A stretch of DNA of 64,000 bases from Vampirovibrio chlorellavorus (GTDB lineage: Bacteria > Cyanobacteriota > Vampirovibrionia > Vampirovibrionales > Vampirovibrionaceae): NCBI GenBank assembly GCA_903866275.1, contig CAIPMU010000018.1, forward strand, positions 110,513 through 174,512, written 5' to 3'. Positions 27,499 through 36,586 of the stretch are shown in pieces. The translations under genes and the position numbers were made by a program. The number at the start of each line of letters is the position of its first letter. Position 1 is the stretch's first letter. The notes beneath the pieces were generated by a model, which worked only from the letters and a program-made list of their open reading frames with translations, searched no databases and was not told the origin of the DNA.

Positions 27499-29259
27499 AT
27501 GTCAGCCGTGGATCTTCAAACTGCCGTCGCTCAGGTGCGGGCGCATGTGGGTGTGGCCATGCTCGCGGATCTCTCCGTCTTGCAGGTCAGTGGACCAGAT
27601 GCAGCCCAGTTTCTGCAAAACCGCCTGACCAACGATGTTCTGGCCTTGCAACCCGGCCAAGGGCATTTGAATGCGGTGCTCGATCGTCAGGCCAAAATTC
27701 AGGGTGTTTTTGGCCTTTACCGGGATGACGCCGGGTTCCGGCTGCTGATTGATGCTGCTGAGCAAGCGCACGCTGTGGCGCAAATCCTCAAGTTTCGCAT
27801 TGTGGAGCAGATTCAGATTGATGATCTCACTCCCTCGGTAGCTGTGTTTTCCGTGCAAGGCCCCGAGAGCACTGCCCTGTTGGCCGCTTTCCTGAATGGA
27901 GCAACCGCAGCATCTGCCTTTCCCGCCAAGGAACATGACTGGATGCCGGTGGACTTGCCGGAAGCTCTCGGCGGGTCTCCCGTCTGGATCATTCGTCGCA
28001 GTTTGAGTGGCGAAGCAGGCTTTTTGCTGATCGCAGAGACTGTATCCCCTGAAGCCCTTTGGACAGCCCTGCAACAGGCCGCGCTTGCCGCAGGTGGTGT
28101 GGCGATGACACCCGACGTTCAGGCCTGCTTGCGGATCGAAGCGGGTTTGCCGCATTATGGCGCCGATTACGACGTTGAAACGCTTCTTCCTGAAACGGGT
28201 CTGGAGCGTCTGGCTGTGAGTTATACCAAGGGCTGTTATTTGGGTCAGGAGACTGTGGCCCGTGTGAAAACCTATGGCATGGTGCAGCAGGCTCTGGTGG
28301 GGCTGCTGTTTGAGCCCGGTGCATTTTGGGATGGACTGGCGGATCTCTCGCTGCCCACGCCTTGCGTGCTGGATGGAAAACCGGTGGGTAGACTGACCAG
28401 CCTGGTTGACTCCCCGACACTGGCACGACCCATTGCGCTGGCCTATCTTGGTAAAGCGGAACGGATTCCCGGTAAGCGCCTCATGCTTGAACTTGCAGGC
28501 CGGACTTATGCAGTAGAAGTGGCCTTACTGCCCTTCTACGATGCCCTGACGCAACAGACTGGCCAGTCTCTGTTGGATGCGGGCTTAAAACATTTTGCCG
28601 AGGGTTATGATGAAGAAGCCATCCGGGTCCTGAAGCAGGCCATTGCCTGCCAGCCGGATTTAGTGCCTGCATACGAGTCCCTGGGCGTGATTCTCTCCCG
28701 GCATGACCGATACTCTGAAGCCATCGCCATGATGGAGCAGGTGCTGACCCTTGAGCCTGAGCATGTGCTGGCCCATACAAATCTTTCGGTGTTCTACATG
28801 AAACTGGGGGATAAGGAAAAGGCCGAAGAGGAGAAGGCGAAGGCCACAATGGCTGCCTTTAGTCAAAAAGCGAAAGCCGCCGGGCTGGTGTTTGATATTG
28901 AAGCCGAGCGCCAAAAAAAGGAAGCGGCGACGCTGGCTAAAATTGAGATGTTTCTGGAAGCCCTGAAGTATAACCCTGAGGACCCCTTGGGGAACTTTGG
29001 ATTGGGCTCGGCATATTTGGAGCTGAAACGGTTTGCGGATGCCGTGGCTCCCTTGCAACGGGTGATTCAGGCTCAGCCGAAGCACTCGGTGGCCTATCTT
29101 TCGCTGGGTAAAGCCCTGGAAGGCCTGCAGGACATTGAACGAGCCAGCCAAACCTATCAGACTGGTATTGTAGTGGCCGCCGCCAAGGGCGATTTGATGC
29201 CGCTCAAAGAGATGCAGACCCGTTTATCTGCTTTGGGCCATGTTGGCAACTTTTCCTAA
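27499..29259 (+). CDS. ygfZ: YgfZ (GcvT-like folate-binding) protein fused to TPR repeats
   Basis: Residues 1-340 form a YgfZ/GcvT-like domain; the family signature KGCYLGQE is at 244-251 with the key Cys246. YgfZ uses a folate to support assembly or repair of Fe-S enzymes. Residues about 350-586 are TPR repeats (LVPAYESLGVILSRHDRYSEA, HVLAHTNLSVFYMKLGD, NFGLGSAYLELKRFADA) with a Lys/Glu/Ala-rich helix between the TPR groups. Ordinary YgfZ is about 330 residues and has no TPR, so this is an unusual fusion; the TPR part could recruit clients. Coupling to grxD supports an Fe-S role. Confidence 0.9.
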   Translation: MSAVDLQTAVAQVRAHVGVAMLADLSVLQVSGPDAAQFLQNRLTNDVLALQPGQGHLNAVLDRQAKIQGVFGLYRDDAGFRLLIDAAEQAHAVAQILKFRIVEQIQIDDLTPSVAVFSVQGPESTALLAAFLNGATAASAFPAKEHDWMPVDLPEALGGSPVWIIRRSLSGEAGFLLIAETVSPEALWTALQQAALAAGGVAMTPDVQACLRIEAGLPHYGADYDVETLLPETGLERLAVSYTKGCYLGQETVARVKTYGMVQQALVGLLFEPGAFWDGLADLSLPTPCVLDGKPVGRLTSLVDSPTLARPIALAYLGKAERIPGKRLMLELAGRTYAVEVALLPFYDALTQQTGQSLLDAGLKHFAEGYDEEAIRVLKQAIACQPDLVPAYESLGVILSRHDRYSEAIAMMEQVLTLEPEHVLAHTNLSVFYMKLGDKEKAEEEKAKATMAAFSQKAKAAGLVFDIEAERQKKEAATLAKIEMFLEALKYNPEDPLGNFGLGSAYLELKRFADAVAPLQRVIQAQPKHSVAYLSLGKALEGLQDIERASQTYQTGIVVAAAKGDLMPLKEMQTRLSALGHVGNFS

Positions 29260-29454
29260 CTTTGTCTAATCAACGTCTGGTCAGTCGTCGAAATCGTTGC
29301 TTGGCTAATGGTTTTGCACGTTTAGTGGAAGTTGTTTACAGGCGTACATATATCCAACAGAGCGCGCAATTTTATAATTATGATTGTTTTTATTTGTATA
29401 TAAATTCATCGTTCTAGCATGTTCTGTTGATTCAAGATAGAAGAGAGACCCTGT

Positions 29455-29757
29455 ATGTTCAGTCATGATGATACCCTGGCTAAAACCAAGTTGCCTGCCT
29501 TTGTTCAGCAGCCTGCTCTGGATGCTGGAGCACAGGCTGTTAGTAGAAGTACCAACCTTCATCCTGCAACCGGTGGGCGGCCTGCACAGGGGACCTCAAC
29601 GAGTCGTTTGGCCAGTGCTGTCAAACCCTCTGCCGCTCATACCGAGTATGATGACGAAGCTCTGGTGCCTGCGTCCAGACCTTTTATCCGACGTGCCCCC
29701 GTACAAGCCCATGCGGATACCTCTTTTGTATGGTCTTCGCTGGACATTTTCGCTTAA
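29455..29757 (+). CDS. Small hypothetical protein
   Basis: A 100-residue polar protein rich in Ala, Ser, Pro and Arg, without a signal peptide or known motif, ending in TSFVWSSLDIFA. AAGAGAGA lies about ten bases before the ATG. A second frame (from 29465) is also open, which weakens the case. The upstream DNA is AT-rich and could hold a promoter. Confidence 0.45.
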   Translation: MFSHDDTLAKTKLPAFVQQPALDAGAQAVSRSTNLHPATGGRPAQGTSTSRLASAVKPSAAHTEYDDEALVPASRPFIRRAPVQAHADTSFVWSSLDIFA

Positions 29758-29910
29758 ATACCCTCAAATCCTGAAGATGTCGTGATTGTCAAAGTCAAGG
29801 ACATCGTGGGTCGTTAGGAAGCGAATGAACGCATCGATTTTCGGTTGAGTTTGGCGCTCATGCGAAAAGAAATGGGAAAGCTGTTGCGGCCTGTCCGTGC
29901 TTACTCTGTT

Positions 29911-30591
29911 CTAGACCTGTTCTATCGTAGATGGCGCTTCAGCCCAACCCAGACAGGAAGAGAATACGCCGCGCCCTTCCGCTTTAACCAAGCCTTTACG
30001 CACCAGGTAATTCACCCGTGCGGAAATATCAGTCAGTTCCACCGATTCAAAACTGTCGCCGCTGGCGGGTTGTTTAATCTGGTGCTCAATCAGGTATTGC
30101 CGGATTTGTTCGGTATTGGCCTGTCCACCACTGTAAACAATCGCCCGAAACAGATCGTAGTTGATGGAGCTTTTGCGTTTAAGTCGTTGATCGGCTTGCT
30201 GGAAGGCGAGTTCAGGCAAAAATGCGCCAGCGGGTAATGTGGTTAAAGTTGGGCGTGAGGACTTCACGATATTCTCTTTAGTCTTTAGTTCCTGTTGTGT
30301 AGTGTTTAAGTTTAGCTCAGACGGTTTTGAACTATAGTGTTTAAGGTTATCTTTAGCCTCAATGTCAATAGACTTAAAATCACTAAAGTTGGAAAGGATC
30401 GATTGAACACTTAACTTCAGGGTGATTAATTTTTGTTTTGCCAATTTTAATTCTTTTAATTTCTGCAGTTGCAATTCCAATTTATCAATTTTGGGCTGAA
30501 TTAAATCAAGTTCCTTTTCCGCTTCGTCCAGCATCGCTTTTAAGCGTTCTGTGCTGGAAATATTAGCGGGATTTTTTTTCTTAATACTCAT
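29911..30591 (-). CDS. Coiled-coil protein with C-terminal winged-helix-like domain
   Basis: I do not recognise a named family. The 226-residue product has a basic N-terminus, a Lys/Leu-rich coiled coil at about 15-75 (KIDKLELQLQKLKELKLAKQ), a Ser/Thr linker, and a domain at about 138-218 that reads as a winged helix (YDLFRAIVYSGGQANTEQI, ARVNYLVRKGLVKAEGRGVF). A DNA-binding regulator that dimerises through its coil is the likely meaning. Upstream lies a strikingly AT-rich spacer with repeated TTTAG motifs, which could be its own operator. The gene itself is more A/T-rich than its neighbours in its first half. Confidence 0.75.
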   Translation of the reverse strand: MSIKKKNPANISSTERLKAMLDEAEKELDLIQPKIDKLELQLQKLKELKLAKQKLITLKLSVQSILSNFSDFKSIDIEAKDNLKHYSSKPSELNLNTTQQELKTKENIVKSSRPTLTTLPAGAFLPELAFQQADQRLKRKSSINYDLFRAIVYSGGQANTEQIRQYLIEHQIKQPASGDSFESVELTDISARVNYLVRKGLVKAEGRGVFSSCLGWAEAPSTIEQV

Positions 30592-30893
30592 CCATCAATG
30601 CCTCACAAACCTGATACAAAATAATTGTACTATAAAATTTAGTTTTAGGCAAAGCTATAGTTATTTTATTTAGCTTTACGCGTATAAACTAAATAAAATA
30701 TGTTTAGCGTACTGTACAGGTAAAGACTAAACTATTTGTTTTATTGTTTAGTACTGCACATAATAATGTATAGCACAGAATTTACTAAGCTTAATTAATT
30801 ACAATTGTAGTATTAATTCCCGAAAAAATAAAAAATCACAATAATCCTGTTATTGATGTTGCAGAGTATCAATGCGTGATTCCCTGCAAGTCC
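30592..30893. promoter_or_regulatory. AT-rich spacer with repeated TTTAG/CTAAA motifs and a TACAATTGTA palindrome
   Basis: Seven TTTAG or CTAAA motifs start at 30638, 30644, 30669, 30689, 30703, 30727 and 30747. TGTTTAGCGTACTGTACA (30701-30718) recurs as TGTTTAG-TACTGCACA near 30745-30760. TACAATTGTA at 30800-30809 is a perfect palindrome also found at 33508-33517. The base composition is far more A/T-rich than the rest of the window. It probably holds the promoter and operators of the winged-helix gene. Confidence 0.5.
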
Positions 30894-32219
30894 CTATTTT
30901 TTCCAGGATAACTGGTGGGCTGACTCGGTGAGGGCGGCTTGTTCCTGTTTTTCCAGTTGGGATAAGCGAGCCAGCCCTTCCTGGGCGTAAGTGTAATCGG
31001 CGTCCGTGTTGCCATCCGTCTCTGCGGCCAAGCGCAAAGCGGCCTGATAGGATTGTGAAGCCTTGGGATAGTTGTTCAGGGACTCATAGGCATAGGCGAT
31101 CTGGTTCTCGATATTGGCCAGAATGGATTCCTGGCCCATTAAGGGCAAGCGTTCCAGAATGTTTTTGGCCGACTGAAAATGCGCAATGGCCTCAGGATAG
31201 TGTTCCTGATCCAGGGCGATGTCCCCCAGGGTGAGGTGAGGATTGTAGAAGTTTGCATTTCGCGCAACTGCATTTTGCGCATAAGCAGTGGCTTTTGGGT
31301 AATCCTTCAATTGGCGATAAATAATTGCCAGCTCGTTATAGCTCCAGTCAAATTGAGGGTCTTCTTTGAGTGATTTTTCAAAGAGGCTGGCCGCTTTGGG
31401 CAGGTTTTCATCCACGGTCTGGGCGGAACGAGCCGCCAGTCCGTAGTATCGGGCCAAGGGGCTCAAATCCTTTACATCGTTCGGCATTTGGGTTTTCAGA
31501 TAATTGACAGCCTCCTGCTTGAGCTTGGGGCTTTGGCTGAGCTGTTCGGCCTGTTTAATTTCCCGGCTGGCCATGCCCAGTTTCAACTCGCTACGGAAGG
31601 CCTCGCCCAGCAAGAGGTGAAAATCCCCGCGCTCCGGTGCGTCCAGCGTGTCTTTCATGGCGCGTAATAGATAGGCTTCCCGGTTTTGCGAGGTTTTGGT
31701 GATTTGTGCCAGCTCTTGCTGGGCTTGTGCTGTATTGTTATCTTCATAGTATATGATCGCCAAGGCGGCATGGGCATTATCCAGAAACTGACGATACCGA
31801 ATCGCGCTTAAGGTATCCTTTTCCCCCTGCTGGATGGCGGTCTGATACGCCGGGATCGCTTTCTGGGGCTGGTTCAGATTGTTATAAAGCTCACCCAGCA
31901 AGAAATGAGGGATGGGCGTGTTTTTTTCCAGCCCCCGTTGGGCTTCAACTTTCAATTGGGCCTGCGCGGCCTTGAATTCACCGGGGGTTTGAAAGCCCAG
32001 GTTTCGAATATTCATACTTAACCAGGGTTGTTCATAGATGCGGTTGTAGGACTCTTGCGGCCAGATGTTGTAGAGATAATCCTTGCCGCTGATAAAGAGC
32101 ACCAGCCCAAAATGAGCGGTAATCAAGCCCAACAGGATGAGTAGGCCATAGACCTGCTTGCGCTTTTGTGGCGCTTGCGTGGCTGTTTGAACAGTCTGGT
32201 TTTCGTTGAAGTCAGTCAT
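30894..32219 (-). CDS. Membrane-anchored TPR protein
   Basis: From ATG 32219 the protein has 441 residues: a short cytoplasmic head, one transmembrane helix at about 24-44, and an extracytoplasmic TPR region at about 90-430 (HFLLGELYNNLNQPQKAIPAYQ, DWSYNELAIIYRQLKDYPKA, QIAYAYESLNNYPKASQSYQ). The frame continues upstream to 32378, but that would leave only 24 bases to the divergent 32403 gene, and no ribosome site supports it. TPR proteins of this type tether complexes at the envelope; the partner is unknown. Confidence 0.85.
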   Translation of the reverse strand: MTDFNENQTVQTATQAPQKRKQVYGLLILLGLITAHFGLVLFISGKDYLYNIWPQESYNRIYEQPWLSMNIRNLGFQTPGEFKAAQAQLKVEAQRGLEKNTPIPHFLLGELYNNLNQPQKAIPAYQTAIQQGEKDTLSAIRYRQFLDNAHAALAIIYYEDNNTAQAQQELAQITKTSQNREAYLLRAMKDTLDAPERGDFHLLLGEAFRSELKLGMASREIKQAEQLSQSPKLKQEAVNYLKTQMPNDVKDLSPLARYYGLAARSAQTVDENLPKAASLFEKSLKEDPQFDWSYNELAIIYRQLKDYPKATAYAQNAVARNANFYNPHLTLGDIALDQEHYPEAIAHFQSAKNILERLPLMGQESILANIENQIAYAYESLNNYPKASQSYQAALRLAAETDGNTDADYTYAQEGLARLSQLEKQEQAALTESAHQLSWKK

Positions 32220-32402
32220 AGACTGTCTATCGGCGAGTGGGGTCAAAACTTGAATGAATGCTTTAAGGATGCTGCAGATGAGGGAACTGTTTGAAGTCCT
32301 TTCTGTTTTGCCCTTGAATGATGCTGTTGATTTGCGTGTCTGGTTGTCCGGGCGGCATAATAGAAACAGCGAATTCATGAAGTTCTGAAAGTTTTAAACC
32401 CC

Positions 32403-33422
32403 ATGTCCTATGAAATGGTACAGACGGCCGACGGCTCTTTGTCCTGCCGAGATCCCCTGACCGGGCAACTTTGTCACAATTTGGCCGGGGCTTATACCGA
32501 GTCGGTGCATTTTTATACCCGGCCTTCGGGCCTGTTGTCCCTGATTCGCTCGCAAGGGCGCATTCGGGTGCTGGATGCCTGCTATGGCTTGGGCTACAAC
32601 ACCTGGTCCTTGCTCAATGAATTGCTGGGCCTCGAAACGGACCCTGAATTTTTAGCGGACTGGGAGCATAGGAAGGAGCCTTCCGGGGCGCCCAAGCCTT
32701 TCGTCGTTTCGATGATTTGCATTGAAAAGTATCCGGAAATCCTCCAGTTCTTACCTCAGGTTTTAGACTTTCCCAGTCTGAGTGTCCTAAAAGAAAAACT
32801 GACTGCCTCGGAACATAATACATATTATCGGACTCTTCAGTGTTTTATGGACACGAAGGGGGGTGTTTTGGACGGGGGTGATCTGCGACCCCGATCCCTG
32901 ATTCTGGAATTGCCCCCCTTCTGGCGGTTTGAACTGGAACTCTGGGTGGATGACTTGCGGCTTAGGTTGCCCCAATTGCGGGACCCTATGGATACTATTT
33001 TCCATGACCCATTTTCTCCCCAGAAAATGCCCGAGTTATGGACGGCAGATCTGTTTTCGGAATACTATCGGTTGCTCCAGCCGAACGGTGGCAAAGTGCT
33101 GACCTATGGGGCCGCTGCCGCAACGCGGGGTGGATTGATGGAGGCCGGTTTTTCCATTGCCAAGACGCCCGGTTTGGGTGCCAAAGGGGGTGGGACCATT
33201 GCCTTTACTGCGCCTGCCACATTGTTACCCGCTTCTCCTCCTGATCCAATCTGGGTGCCACTGACGGATTGGGAGCAGGAGTATATCGGCAGTCGTGCCG
33301 GTATCCCATATCGGGATGCGGGTTTATCGCAGAGTCGAGAGGCGATTCTGCTTCAGCGAGAGGTTGAACAGGCTCAATCCGCCCGACCTAGTGGCGCTGG
33401 CGCTTTAAAACGCAAGCCTTAG
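32403..33422 (+). CDS. MnmD-like tRNA methyltransferase (MnmC N-terminal domain type)
   Basis: The protein matches the SAM-dependent methyltransferase half of MnmC, which makes 5-methylaminomethyl-2-thiouridine at the tRNA wobble base. The SAM-binding strand RVLDACYGLGYNT is at about 54-66 and the catalytic signature HDPFSP at 201-206, followed by PELWT. At 339 residues it is longer than the usual MnmD domain, but no FAD-dependent oxidase (MnmC C-terminal) domain is present. The N-terminal DGSLSCRDPLTGQLCHN and TESVHFY are also typical. It is divergent from the TPR gene. Confidence 0.85.
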   Translation: MSYEMVQTADGSLSCRDPLTGQLCHNLAGAYTESVHFYTRPSGLLSLIRSQGRIRVLDACYGLGYNTWSLLNELLGLETDPEFLADWEHRKEPSGAPKPFVVSMICIEKYPEILQFLPQVLDFPSLSVLKEKLTASEHNTYYRTLQCFMDTKGGVLDGGDLRPRSLILELPPFWRFELELWVDDLRLRLPQLRDPMDTIFHDPFSPQKMPELWTADLFSEYYRLLQPNGGKVLTYGAAAATRGGLMEAGFSIAKTPGLGAKGGGTIAFTAPATLLPASPPDPIWVPLTDWEQEYIGSRAGIPYRDAGLSQSREAILLQREVEQAQSARPSGAGALKRKP

Positions 33423-33811
33423 GATGTGTCCTCTGGGTGATCATTTGGTATTCTCTTCCTGAGTGGATTAAAAACGAAGTTTATGGCGTAGAGGCTGAAA
33501 TTCATACTACAATTGTAGGTTTTATGCGTGATCGTGGATCGGTCTATATGCCTTGATATAGGCTGTTGAATGGCAAAATATACCTTGTAAACAGACATGT
33601 TTGGGGCCATACTGCCCTTGTTTTCCAGCCAGAAATCGAACCTGTTTACACTGGCGTGACATTCGCCTCAAGCACAGCGCTACGATTTACGTGGTTCTTT
33701 AGAAGTGCTGTGGGCTCTGCAGCCAACCCTGATGATTTAGCCATTACTCAAACCTTAAGATCCTAAAAAACGACGCTGGTCCAAGATTCATGGGCCAGTA
33801 AGGAGTTCCTG
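33423..33811. other. Spacer with a TACAATTGTA palindrome
   Basis: No gene is supported; a 66-codon TTG frame at 33566 lacks a ribosome site and protein-like composition. CTACAATTGTAG at 33507-33518 is a 12-bp perfect palindrome sharing its core with the site at 30800-30809. The pattern TACA-NN-TGTA resembles CopY/BlaI-type operators. Confidence 0.45.
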
Positions 33812-34504
33812 ATGAACCGTATTTCTATGTCGGGACCATTGTGCTGCCCGGATTTTCGATTTAAATCGGCTGCCCGATCGGAGCCTGCTCAACCCGTCCC
33901 GGTTGCACCGCAGTCCTCTGCCTGGGTGGCGAACTGTGGCCAGCCAATAGCATTTGATTTTTTTGACTATCAAAAACTTCCCCGGTTTGATTCGACGGTA
34001 GCTCAGTCTGGGGAGCTGTACACCTCCCATACGGCCTCGGAAAAACAGGAACCGGCCTACCGTCAGTGGCCCTGGCGTGGTTTTGCCTTTTGTAGTGATT
34101 TGGGATCAATTGGCTATCTTCTGAAAAATCCACGACTGGCCCGCTGGGGCTGGGCATTGGCCTTGCCCTATTATGCCTATGCCCTGATTCATCAACCCAG
34201 CCGGGCTAAGCGGCAGGAGGAGTTGATCTATCAGGCGACTGCGAATGGGGTATTCCCCTTCTTGGCTGCAAAAGGAGGGGTTCAGGCCGGGCAGGCTGTG
34301 CATCAGGCGGTAAGTTCGCATTGGAAAGAAGTTTTACTGAAACATGGTCTCAGTGCGCCTCGTTTTCAGTTGGTTGGCGCTTTGTTGGCCTTGCTGCTTT
34401 TAACACCCGGCGTGGGGGATCCCTTGAGTCGCTGGCTGTTGACCCGGTATCAAGAGCATCTGACACCAGACGCTGGAATCTTGGACTCTGATTCGCGGTT
34501 ATGA
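33812..34504 (+). CDS. Hypothetical protein with hydrophobic C-terminal half
   Basis: I do not recognise it. AGGAG at 33801-33805 fixes the start. The 230-residue product has a polar N-terminus with FRFKSAAR (a possible variant of the F-x-G motif seen in other hypothetical proteins here), then hydrophobic segments at about 110-127 (WGWALALPYYAYALI) and 188-205 (LVGALLALLLLTPGVG). It may be an inner-membrane protein. Its end overlaps the convergent kinase gene by six bases. Confidence 0.75.
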   Translation: MNRISMSGPLCCPDFRFKSAARSEPAQPVPVAPQSSAWVANCGQPIAFDFFDYQKLPRFDSTVAQSGELYTSHTASEKQEPAYRQWPWRGFAFCSDLGSIGYLLKNPRLARWGWALALPYYAYALIHQPSRAKRQEELIYQATANGVFPFLAAKGGVQAGQAVHQAVSSHWKEVLLKHGLSAPRFQLVGALLALLLLTPGVGDPLSRWLLTRYQEHLTPDAGILDSDSRL

Positions 34505-36514
34505 CACCACGGCGATAGAGGACTCTGTGGGTGCTTCCTGATAGGCGGGCACCGTGAAACGGACTTTAAACTGTCCATCTTCGTGGTGCAGTGTGATTTC
34601 ACCGCCCATCGCTTCCACCAGCCCACGGGTGATGAACAGGCCAAGCCCACTACCCCGTGTGGTTCTCACCAGACTGTCATCCAGCCGCTTGAATTTGTCA
34701 AATAGACTGTCCAGCTTGTCCAGTTCCTGCATGGGGAGGGGATCACAGTCATTGACTACGATCAGTGCGATCAGTTCATCCGGTTGGTTATTCTCGTTGA
34801 GGCTCCATTCCCGGCTAACCTGCAACTGAATGGGAGTGCCCGGCATGGAGTACTTCACGGCATTGTCCAGCAGGTTGAGTACAATTTGTTCCAGTCGATC
34901 CGGGTCGGCCAGCACATCCTGGGTGTCACTGAGTTCGGGGGCGAGGCTCACGGTGATGTCCCGCTGCTCTTTGGCCTGAATGAACTGCACGCAGTTTTCC
35001 AGCAAGGGGGCCAGCGCCACCTGATCGGGATAGACCCTTAAGCCTGCCGTTTCCAGATCCGGGATCACCAGCAGGTCTTCAACCAGACGGCCCAGTCGAT
35101 CGGCTTGCTGTTTGACCACTTTCAGGCTTTTGATGCGGGTTTCTGCATCCAGGGTGCTATCATAACGCAGCAAGCGGGAGGTATAGCCCTTGATGCTGGT
35201 GAGCGGGGTTCTTAATTCGTGGCTGACCGTGTCAATCAGGTTGGATTTGAACTCATCCAGCTGAGCCAGCTGACGGTTGGCCTCCTGAATGGTGGCCCAG
35301 GAGTCGGCTGTTTTGCGGGCCATGCGGTTAAATTCCAGCGTCAGGTAGACAATTTCGTAGGGGGTAAACACGTTGGTAATCAGTCGGATGCGGCGGAAGT
35401 AGTTACCTTCCCCCATCGCCTTGACGCCTTTGATCAGCTGGCGGAAGTTGCGGCTGATGCTCAGGATATAGGGCAAGACCAATAAGAGCATCACCAGCAA
35501 ACAACCCAGGATTAGCAGAATCGTCTGGGTGCCGGCGCGCTTGATATACTTCTGTTTGACGTGATAGGGTGACTCAATAATGATGCCCCAGTTGATGTCC
35601 GGCATTTTGACGATCACTTTTTTCAGGGCCGGGGCTTCTTCACTGTCTCTGTTGGTGTTTTTTTGCTCGGGGTGAGCCTGATTGGCCAGTGCCGTGGACG
35701 AAAATTCGTGCGTAACTCCGGGTTTTACCTTGCGGAACTGTTTATAGTCTTCCTGCCGAATGCGTTCCTGGAGTTCAACGCCTTCCGGGCCCGCAATGAT
35801 CAGGCCATCGTTGTCGATAATGTAAAACGCTCCATAGAGCGAGTTATTGGACCGAACCAGTTTTTGCAGGTAACTGAAATTTTTCTGTTGAACGTAGTAG
35901 TAGTTGGGCTTGAGGGTCGAAGCCGCAGTGGCCGCGGTGTTCCAGAGCGGGCGTAATTCTCCGTTGACGACCGGTATGACGGCGCGCAGGAAGTAGGGGC
36001 TGTCCTGTGGGTTACCGCTGTTGTAAAAGATCACCTGAAAGGGTTGCAGCAGCTCCGCGTTAGCCTCGGTTGCCTTGGGGGATTTGATGCCCTGAGATGA
36101 TACAGGCAAGTCGCTTTGCAGTCGGAGATCCGGGCTGAGCCCTTTGAAATCACGGTATTGAGACTTCACCAAGTGACCCTGGGCGTCATAAAGCCCAATG
36201 GCATCCATATTGGGGTCAATTTTCAGAATCCGGCTGGCCGTGGCCTCGAAACTTTGATTGCTTTGCAGTTCGTCCTTCATCAGGGTGGCCATCATCTGGC
36301 TCTCCTGCTTTTGCCAGGACATTTCTGTGCCAAAGTCCCGGTAGAGGGCTTCGGCCGTGTGCTCGGTGAAGCGGGCCAGCTCTTTTTTCATGGCCTGCTG
36401 GTTGATATTGTTGATAATGAACGTCACACCCAGCATGGGGACAGACACGATCAGTCCAAAGCAGATCAAAATCTGCTGATAAACCCGCAGTTTGGGCATG
36501 CTGAAACGGATCAT
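34499..36514 (-). CDS. Membrane sensor histidine kinase
   Basis: The 671-residue protein has transmembrane helices at about 14-36 and 330-351 that frame a roughly 290-residue extracytoplasmic sensor of Cache-like build (YGAFYIIDNDGLIIAGPEG). A HAMP-like linker follows (KGVKAMGEGNYFRRI), then the HisKA helix with the phosphoacceptor His432 in SHELRTPLTSIKGY. The ATPase domain has N-box LNLLDNAVKYS (about 547-557) and G-box GSGLGL (621-626). It phosphorylates the response regulator encoded 72 bases upstream on the same strand. The signal is unknown; Cache domains usually bind small molecules. Confidence 0.95.
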   Translation of the reverse strand: MIRFSMPKLRVYQQILICFGLIVSVPMLGVTFIINNINQQAMKKELARFTEHTAEALYRDFGTEMSWQKQESQMMATLMKDELQSNQSFEATASRILKIDPNMDAIGLYDAQGHLVKSQYRDFKGLSPDLRLQSDLPVSSQGIKSPKATEANAELLQPFQVIFYNSGNPQDSPYFLRAVIPVVNGELRPLWNTAATAASTLKPNYYYVQQKNFSYLQKLVRSNNSLYGAFYIIDNDGLIIAGPEGVELQERIRQEDYKQFRKVKPGVTHEFSSTALANQAHPEQKNTNRDSEEAPALKKVIVKMPDINWGIIIESPYHVKQKYIKRAGTQTILLILGCLLVMLLLVLPYILSISRNFRQLIKGVKAMGEGNYFRRIRLITNVFTPYEIVYLTLEFNRMARKTADSWATIQEANRQLAQLDEFKSNLIDTVSHELRTPLTSIKGYTSRLLRYDSTLDAETRIKSLKVVKQQADRLGRLVEDLLVIPDLETAGLRVYPDQVALAPLLENCVQFIQAKEQRDITVSLAPELSDTQDVLADPDRLEQIVLNLLDNAVKYSMPGTPIQLQVSREWSLNENNQPDELIALIVVNDCDPLPMQELDKLDSLFDKFKRLDDSLVRTTRGSGLGLFITRGLVEAMGGEITLHHEDGQFKVRFTVPAYQEAPTESSIAVVS

Positions 36515-36586
36515 GGGCAGTGTTTCCCCTGGGGATGGGGAAGGCAGTTTGCAGAATGGGTCGAGGCCAGTGGGCGCATAGGGGTC

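Noticed and set aside
33566..33766. 66-codon frame with TTG start
   Set aside because: No ribosome site and no recognisable feature.
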